53,880 nt of DNA from contig CAMVPR010000017.1 of NCBI GenBank assembly GCA_947169385.1, positions 1 through 53,880 on the forward strand, in the 5' to 3' direction. This DNA is from an uncultured Lachnospiraceae bacterium (GTDB lineage Bacteria > Bacillota > Clostridia > Lachnospirales > Lachnospiraceae). The notes beneath the pieces are model-generated. The model saw nothing but the letters and a program-made list of their open reading frames with translations. It did not search any database and had not been told where the DNA came from. Positions 48,962 through 53,880 of this stretch are shown here, in pieces. A program made the translations under genes and the position numbers. Position 1 is the stretch's first letter; every line of letters begins with the position of its first letter.

Positions 48962-49014
48962 AGGGTCCGTCCCCCTGGTTCCGCTTGAACCATTGGGACG
49001 GACCCTGTGGTTTG
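48962..49014. repeat. REP-type inverted pair (REPIN-like)
   Basis: GGGTCCGTCCCCCTGGTTCC is followed 4 nt later by TGAACCATTGGGACGGACCC plus TGTGG. The copies face opposite ways. Confidence 0.88.
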
Positions 49015-49074
49015 AAACCTGATTTCTTGACATGGCATTTATATGTAGTATAATCTTAATGATTGTTTAATGAT

Positions 49075-49129
49075 TGCCATGGGGACGGACCCTGTGGTTA
49101 TGAGACCAGAGGGACGGACCCTGTGGTTA
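49075..49129. repeat. REP-type palindromes, two direct copies
   Basis: GCCATGGGGACGGACCC and GACCAGAGGGACGGACCC, each followed by TGTGGTTA. They form an open frame just ahead of the flippase-like gene that is not part of it. Confidence 0.88.
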
Positions 49130-49156
49130 GATGATTTTACTGGAGTAAAATATAAT

Positions 49157-50197
49157 ATGCAGCCAAAGAATAACATAAAGAAGAATATCATATGGACGTT
49201 TATTTCGCTTGTTCTGGCATTTTTAACTATCCATATGGTGCTTAAGAATGGTAAGAATACATCTGTTAAGGATTTGATTGAAGTAATCAGTTCATCCAAT
49301 AAAATATATTTCGCTCTTGGTGTTGTCGCGTCTGCAATGTATGTATGGTTTGAGGGAGTTGCTATCTGCTCCATCCTTAAATCAACCAATCATTCTAAGA
49401 GCAATCTGAAGGGGCTGCTTTATAGTGCCTCGGACATTTACTTTTCAGCGATTACACCTTCGGCTACAGGCGGTCAGCCGGCCAGCGCATTTTTTATGAT
49501 AAGAGACGGAATACCCGCAGGAATTGCGACCGCGACACTTGTTCTGAATCTTATGATGTACACGGTTGCAATATTGGTTTTAGGTATTGTCTCAATTATT
49601 ATAAGCCCGGGAGCTTACCTAGGATTCAGCGGATTTGCCAAATTCTTGATTTGTCTTGGTTTCGTTGCCTTGTCAATTCTTGCTATGCTATTCTACATGT
49701 TGCTGAAGAAAGAGAGTTTAATCTTTGTGCCGTTAGATAAAGTGATAACATTTCTTCACAACAAAAGAATAATTAAGGACAAGGACAGAAAGCTTTCCAA
49801 ACTGGAAAGAATAAGAAATGATTACAAAACCTATTCATCATTAATATCCGGACGAAAGAGAGTATTGTTTCTTGCTTTCATCTGGAATTTTATTCAGAGA
49901 GCATCGCAGATTATGGTGCCAATGTTGATATATGCATCTCTTGATGGAAATGAGAAGGGTATGTCTTTAGTATTTTCAAAGCAATGCCTTATAACTATAG
50001 GTTACAATTTTATTCCTATTCCCGGAGGAATTGGAATCTCTGATTACCTTATGATAGATGGCTTTATGGAAATGATGGGAGAGACGATGGCGTTTAATGT
50101 TGAACTTATCAGCAGAGGTGTGATGTTTTACATTTGCGTATCTATAAGTGGTATAATTACATTAATAGGATATTTGGTTGGGAGGATCAGAAAATGA
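49157..50197 (+). CDS. Flippase-like membrane protein (LPG synthase transmembrane family)
   Basis: The 346-aa product has about eight membrane segments and the family signatures of YbhN/UPF0104 and the MprF flippase half (PSATGGQPASAF; NFIPIPGGIGISDYL). The start is ATG 49157 with GGAG about 10 nt upstream; the preceding 29 codons are palindrome DNA. Its stop overlaps the pssA start (ATGA). With pssA and psd it suggests a role in moving or sorting phosphatidylserine or phosphatidylethanolamine. Confidence 0.86.
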   Translation: MQPKNNIKKNIIWTFISLVLAFLTIHMVLKNGKNTSVKDLIEVISSSNKIYFALGVVASAMYVWFEGVAICSILKSTNHSKSNLKGLLYSASDIYFSAITPSATGGQPASAFFMIRDGIPAGIATATLVLNLMMYTVAILVLGIVSIIISPGAYLGFSGFAKFLICLGFVALSILAMLFYMLLKKESLIFVPLDKVITFLHNKRIIKDKDRKLSKLERIRNDYKTYSSLISGRKRVLFLAFIWNFIQRASQIMVPMLIYASLDGNEKGMSLVFSKQCLITIGYNFIPIPGGIGISDYLMIDGFMEMMGETMAFNVELISRGVMFYICVSISGIITLIGYLVGRIRK

Positions 50198-50892
50198 TAG
50201 GAGTTTATGACTATACAGTTATTCTAACCTACACGTCTTTAGTTTCGGGACTGTTAGGCATTATTATTTCCGTGACCGGAGTAGGGCATCCGGAGTTGGG
50301 TGTGTTCTTTTTGATGGTGTCAGGTCTTCTTGATGCATTTGACGGAAGAGTGGCAGGAATAAAGAAAAACAGATCTCAGATAGAGAAGGATTTTGGTGTT
50401 CAGATTGATTCGCTTACTGATCTTATTTGTTTTGGAGTGCTTCCGGTAACAATAGGGTTGGCTCAGCTTAGAATAAAAGGAATTTTTACAGAGATTGTCA
50501 GAAAAAGAGACTATGAGGGTTCATTTCCGATTCTGATTATTCTTCTTGTCATAGCTATTTTTTATGTCCTGGCTGCACTTATAAGATTGGCGTATTTCAA
50601 CGCTACCAGCGAGATTCGCGCAGAAGAGTCATCCAAAACAGGAGTTACTTATTATATGGGCCTTCCGGTTACATCTGCTGCATTGGTTTTTCCGTTGGTG
50701 ATGGTTATTCATTTTTTTAGCAAATGGGATCTTACATATTTTTATTTTTTGATGATGTTGATTGTGGCGATTGCATTTGTCACTAATATCAAAGTCAGAA
50801 AGCCAGGTAAAGTAGGTCTTGCGATTATGATAATAATTGGATTGGCAGAGTTTATCGCAAGTATTATTGCGTTTACGATGTACACTATATAG
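50194..50892 (+). CDS. pssA: CDP-diacylglycerol-serine O-phosphatidyltransferase
   Basis: The 232-aa product is a CDP-alcohol phosphatidyltransferase with about six membrane segments. The motif LLDAFDGRVAG...FGVQIDSLTD carries the catalytic Asp residues, and the length and neighbours fit PssA. It makes phosphatidylserine from CDP-diacylglycerol and serine. The start is ATG 50194 (GGGAGG upstream), overlapping the gene before it by four bases. It feeds the decarboxylase next in line. Confidence 0.88.
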   Translation: MIGVYDYTVILTYTSLVSGLLGIIISVTGVGHPELGVFFLMVSGLLDAFDGRVAGIKKNRSQIEKDFGVQIDSLTDLICFGVLPVTIGLAQLRIKGIFTEIVRKRDYEGSFPILIILLVIAIFYVLAALIRLAYFNATSEIRAEESSKTGVTYYMGLPVTSAALVFPLVMVIHFFSKWDLTYFYFLMMLIVAIAFVTNIKVRKPGKVGLAIMIIIGLAEFIASIIAFTMYTI

Positions 50893-50908
50893 ATTATTAG
50901 GTGATGAT

Positions 50909-51721
50909 ATGTCGTTTTTGAATTTTCTATATGAGAACAGAGTCGGAAGAATATTGCTACGCCCGCTTGTCAGCAAACCGGTGTCTGATTTGTCAGGTGA
51001 GCTTCTTGACAGTCGCTTCTCTAAAATCTTAATCGGACCGTTTGTGAGGAGCAATGATATTAAGGTGGATGATTATCAACTTGATAATATTAACTCCTTC
51101 AATGATTTCTTTTGCAGAAGAATAAAGGGCAATCTTAGACCTATTGACCAAGACAACAATAGTCTGATAGCACCGTGTGATGGACTCCTTAGCGCGTACA
51201 GAATAACAGATGACTTGGTTCTTAGCGTTAAACAGAGTGAGTACAATATCAGCAGGTTGCTTAAGGATAGGAAGTTAGCGTCTACATTTGACGGGGGATA
51301 CGCCTTGGTTTTCAGGCTGTGTGTTAACCATTATCACAGATACGTGTATTTTGATTCGGGTAAGAAGTATCGCGACAGAAATGTTAAGGGTGTTTATCAC
51401 ACGGTTAGACCTGTTGCGCTTCATATCCGTCCGGTGTTTATTGAAAATGCAAGAAAGTACTCTGTGATTGACACGGAGAATTTCGGGCGTGCGATCCAGA
51501 TGGAGGTCGGTGCTATGCTTGTCGGAAGGATAGTGAATGAAAGGCCTTTAGCCGGGAGAGTTTTAAGAGGAGTAGAAAAGGGACACTTTGAATATGGTGG
51601 TTCCACTATAATTCTTCTTCTTTCTAAGGGACAGGTAGAGCTTAGAAAAGATCTAAAGGACACACTAAACAAGAACGTCGAAATCCCGGTTGCCATGGGA
51701 GAGGCGATAGGAAGTAGATAA
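50909..51721 (+). CDS. psd: Phosphatidylserine decarboxylase
   Basis: The 270-aa proenzyme has NHYHRYVYFDSG, MEVGAMLVGRIV and the self-cleavage site GGST in HFEYGGSTIILL, where the Ser becomes the pyruvoyl group. It converts phosphatidylserine to phosphatidylethanolamine at the membrane. The start is ATG 50909 with TAGGTGAT 6 nt upstream. It is the last gene of the flippase-pssA-psd operon, 16 nt after pssA. Confidence 0.92.
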   Translation: MSFLNFLYENRVGRILLRPLVSKPVSDLSGELLDSRFSKILIGPFVRSNDIKVDDYQLDNINSFNDFFCRRIKGNLRPIDQDNNSLIAPCDGLLSAYRITDDLVLSVKQSEYNISRLLKDRKLASTFDGGYALVFRLCVNHYHRYVYFDSGKKYRDRNVKGVYHTVRPVALHIRPVFIENARKYSVIDTENFGRAIQMEVGAMLVGRIVNERPLAGRVLRGVEKGHFEYGGSTIILLLSKGQVELRKDLKDTLNKNVEIPVAMGEAIGSR

Positions 51722-51723
51722 AC

Positions 51724-51792
51724 GAAACCACGGGGACGCGAACCACGAAGCCATGGGGACGGACCCTGTGGTATTCGGACCCTGTGGTATTC
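51724..51792. repeat. REP-type palindrome cluster, partly degenerate
   Basis: AACCACGGGGACGCG is followed by AGCCATGGGGACGGACCC plus TGTGGTATTC, then a partial CGGACCCTGTGGTATTC, a tandem repeat of the last 17 bases. Confidence 0.85.
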
Positions 51793-51813
51793 GTGTTTTG
51801 GAAGGAGCCTGAC

Positions 51814-52557
51814 ATGGCTGAATATAAATATTTTGCAAAAGTATATGATAGAATGATGGACAATATACCGTATGAGGAATGGAAGCAGTATCTGCTGCAA
51901 CTTCTTTTTATGTATGATGTTCCACCATGTTCTAAGATAACGGAGTTAGGATGTGGCACCGGAGTTATGACAAGACTGCTATGCGGTGAAGGTTTTGCTA
52001 TGACTGGTGTTGACATTTCCGAAGATATGCTACATGTAGCCCGCACTAACAGTGAATTTGATACTAATGCAATATCATATATCAACTCTGATATGCGAAC
52101 CTTTAACGTTAGCGAAAAACAAGATGCTATAATCAGCATTTGTGACAGTATGAATTATCTTCTGACAAATGATGACCTATATAGAACAATGCAATCGGCA
52201 TTTTCTAATCTTAAAGATAACGGCGTATTTATTTTTGATCTTAAGACTGAATATTTCTTCAGGACTAAATTGGATGGCAAGACATTTAGTGAGGACAGGG
52301 GTGATTTCTCGTATGTGTGGAAGAATAGATTTGACAGCAGAAATCATATCCATCAATATCAATTGTTGTTTACACATAAGGCAAATGACAGAGTTGTAAA
52401 AGAAAGAGAAGTCCATAGGCAGCGGGTTTTTACAGCGTCAGAATTAAAAGCTAAAGCCCGAGAAGCCGGTTTTTCACGCATCAGAGGATACGATGCATTA
52501 ACATTTGACAGACCTAATAAACGAAGTGACAGGATATATATTGTACTTGTCAAATGA
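51814..52557 (+). CDS. Class I SAM-dependent methyltransferase
   Basis: The 247-aa product has ITELGCGTGVMTRLL (motif I), MTGVDISEDML and the DAIISICDSMNYL post-motif, as in the YqeM/Methyltransf_25 group often linked to psd or transporter genes. GGAAGGAG precedes ATG 51814. The substrate is unknown. Confidence 0.85.
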   Translation: MAEYKYFAKVYDRMMDNIPYEEWKQYLLQLLFMYDVPPCSKITELGCGTGVMTRLLCGEGFAMTGVDISEDMLHVARTNSEFDTNAISYINSDMRTFNVSEKQDAIISICDSMNYLLTNDDLYRTMQSAFSNLKDNGVFIFDLKTEYFFRTKLDGKTFSEDRGDFSYVWKNRFDSRNHIHQYQLLFTHKANDRVVKEREVHRQRVFTASELKAKAREAGFSRIRGYDALTFDRPNKRSDRIYIVLVK

Positions 52558-52583
52558 CAGATGATAAGGATAATTAAGGAGAG

Positions 52584-52610
52584 TCACAGGGTCCGTCCCT
52601 GTGGTTTTTT
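52584..52610 (+). terminator. REP-type palindrome as terminator
   Basis: CACAGGG and CCCTGTG pair perfectly around TCCGT and are followed by TTTTTT, just after the methyltransferase gene. It is the clearest case where the arms of a repeat have become a perfect stem. Confidence 0.82.
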
Positions 52611-52947
52611 CGCCGCAAGAAGCACTTGTAGACACTATCTTTGGCGCACTGTGCATAGGGTCAAGAGGTAAAGTGATGAAAGAGGATTTTGCTAATTATC
52701 TTGAGGGAGCAAATAGAGTTAAGAATCATATATTTGCCAGGGCTTTAGTATGGAAAAAGCTGCAAGGATGGCACCTAAGATTGCATATATGGCAGCATGC
52801 CTTTTGACTGAGACTCCTTTTGAAAGAATTAGTGATTCTCGTGAGTTTGTTCATGAGAAGCTTATACAAGACGAGTTTATAAAGCTTAATTATTCGAAAA
52901 AAGTAGATCCCCTATGCATATCTTGTCAAAGCGGATATATTGTTTAG
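52611..52947 (+). pseudogene. Broken gene of unknown family (frameshift)
   Basis: Two frames join near 52750: ..RVKNHIFARALV followed after a one-base shift by MEKAARMAPKIAYMAACLL. The combined ~110-residue helical protein has no clear N-terminus; its start is cut by the palindrome at 52584. The last part (VHEKLIQDEFIKLNYSKK) has no recognised homologue. Confidence 0.5.
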
Positions 52948-53008
52948 TGAATATAAGGGGAAAATGTAAAGTTGGTAGTGTTATATTTGTATTGGGAATG
53001 ATATAGCT

Positions 53009-53036
53009 TGTCATCCTGAACGTAGGCGAAGGAACT
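53009..53036. repeat. Second-family repeat fragment
   Basis: TGTCATCCTGAACGTAGGCG matches the TCATTCTGAGCG... family seen in the hairpins at 3098 and 4537 and at 12009. Confidence 0.5.
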
Positions 53037-53068
53037 TTGAACATTGAAGAACAAGGGAGGACAGTACG

Positions 53069-53839
53069 ATGAAATACATTTTGAAAGCTGGAATTATCAT
53101 ATCTATTTTGATTGCATCAATCGCAATCACTATAAGATGCAATGCAGCTCCTAAAGTTAAAGGAATTACGATAAGTAAGCGTTATAATAATCTTAAAGAA
53201 GGCGAAAGTGTTAAAATATATGTTGAACTTAAGATGAGTAAGGCAAATGCTGCTAAAAAATATTGTAAGTTCGATGTTGAATGTACAACTGATAAAGGTG
53301 ATTATTATGGTGTAGATAGTTGTCCTGTAAAAGTAAAGACATCATTTAGAAAAGCTAGTAAGAATAAAATCTCAAAGGGTGTAATAACCATTACAGGAGT
53401 AGAAGGTGGAGTTTGTTCACTTAAAATCAGACCAAGAAGTAATAAGAAATTGTATGGAGAAGCTTATAGTTATGTTTATTATGATATTAATCGTCTTAAC
53501 AATACGGATGTTAAGGTGTTAGAAGATTTTTTTGAATATCAAGAAGATGATGCTTTGGAATGGATGGGAGACATTACGGATCCTAATGAGTATATATGGA
53601 GTAAATCAGGACGACTCAAGAAAATATACTGGAATGGTGGTGGATTGCGTGGAAGTATTAATTTAAGCCCTCTGACTGATTTGATATCCTTTTACAGCGA
53701 GGAATATGAGGGATTACAGGGAATAGACATTTCAGGAGCTAAATCTTTAGAAAAATTATATTGTTCAGGTCGACTTACGTCGCTTGATGTAAGTAACAAT
53801 ATCAATTTGAAGGAAATTATATGTAGTTGTAAAGTGTAA
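53069..53839 (+). CDS. Exported leucine-rich-repeat-like protein
   Basis: The 256-aa product has a signal sequence (about 1-27), an Ig-like beta region (about 28-140) and the start of a leucine-rich-repeat array of the Lachnospiraceae type (LEKLYCSGRLTSLDVSNNINL). Only two or so repeats are present before the TAA, where relatives have many, so it may be shortened. The 40 bases after the stop hold AAATGTAGGTTT twice. Function at the cell surface is unknown. Confidence 0.75.
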   Translation: MKYILKAGIIISILIASIAITIRCNAAPKVKGITISKRYNNLKEGESVKIYVELKMSKANAAKKYCKFDVECTTDKGDYYGVDSCPVKVKTSFRKASKNKISKGVITITGVEGGVCSLKIRPRSNKKLYGEAYSYVYYDINRLNNTDVKVLEDFFEYQEDDALEWMGDITDPNEYIWSKSGRLKKIYWNGGGLRGSINLSPLTDLISFYSEEYEGLQGIDISGAKSLEKLYCSGRLTSLDVSNNINLKEIICSCKV

Positions 53840-53880
53840 AATATAAATGTAGGTTTAGTGGAAAATAAAAATGTAGGTTT

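Noticed and set aside
49070-49156. A 29-codon N-terminal extension of the flippase-like gene
   Set aside because: It is translated palindromes; the family normally starts near MQPKNNIKKN and an SD is present there.

Overview
The window reads as a chromosomal segment of a low-GC Gram-positive anaerobe, most likely a gut or rumen member of the Lachnospiraceae (Clostridia). The basis is strong AGGAGG-type ribosome binding sites, exported proteins with bacterial Ig-like (Big_2) domains, a clostripain-family peptidase, a rubredoxin/flavoredoxin fusion, a YtrA-type GntR/ABC operon, and a mannan pair (GH26 plus an AGE-family epimerase). The assignment is from protein character only; there is no rRNA or tRNA gene in the window.

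The most striking feature is a family of about 60 short imperfect palindromes in 27 intergenic clusters. Each has a left arm like CCAGAGGG or CCATGGGG, the loop ACGGA, and a right arm like CCCTCTGG or CCCTGTGG. A Y1/HUH transposase of the REP-associated type (RAYT) at 36963-37721 is flanked on both sides by these elements and is the obvious candidate for spreading them. Some copies are followed by T-runs and look like terminators, and some form the last codons and the stop of neighbouring genes.

Layout. 1-7.1 kb: acetyltransferase remnant, secreted clostripain-like peptidase, a Fic protein between ~81-bp direct repeats, a GNAT-RsgA fusion behind a short leader ORF and attenuator, and a methyltransferase. 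7.3-14.1 kb: a 952-aa protein of unknown function (related to the 603-aa protein at 27.7 kb), a secreted metallophosphoesterase, a GIY-YIG protein, and zinc-ribbon membrane proteins. 14.1-24.6 kb: a stretch with only one palindrome copy, holding an XRE-HD alarmone-hydrolase-like protein, a ClpP-like protease paired with a VirD4/TraG-like ATPase, an M24 peptidase-like protein, several GNATs, a YtrA-type ABC operon, and a TetR gene next to an exported Big_2-flavodoxin. 24.7-34.8 kb: a two-component system, the second large unknown protein, flavoredoxin-rubredoxin beside a Rieske relic, a hybrid histidine kinase and a membrane metallophosphoesterase. 34.8-45.7 kb: acetyltransferase, serine hydrolase, RAYT, radical SAM protein, EamA transporter, triple-GNAT protein, and an AraC regulator divergent from an ABC-2 exporter. 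45.7-53.9 kb: an AraC-controlled mannan pair, a flippase-like/PssA/Psd phospholipid operon, a methyltransferase, a broken gene, and an exported leucine-rich-repeat-like protein.

The best candidates for undescribed biology are the palindrome/RAYT system and its use in gene ends, the two large paralogous proteins, the leader-peptide/attenuator ahead of GNAT-RsgA, and the isolated ClpP plus coupling-ATPase pair.
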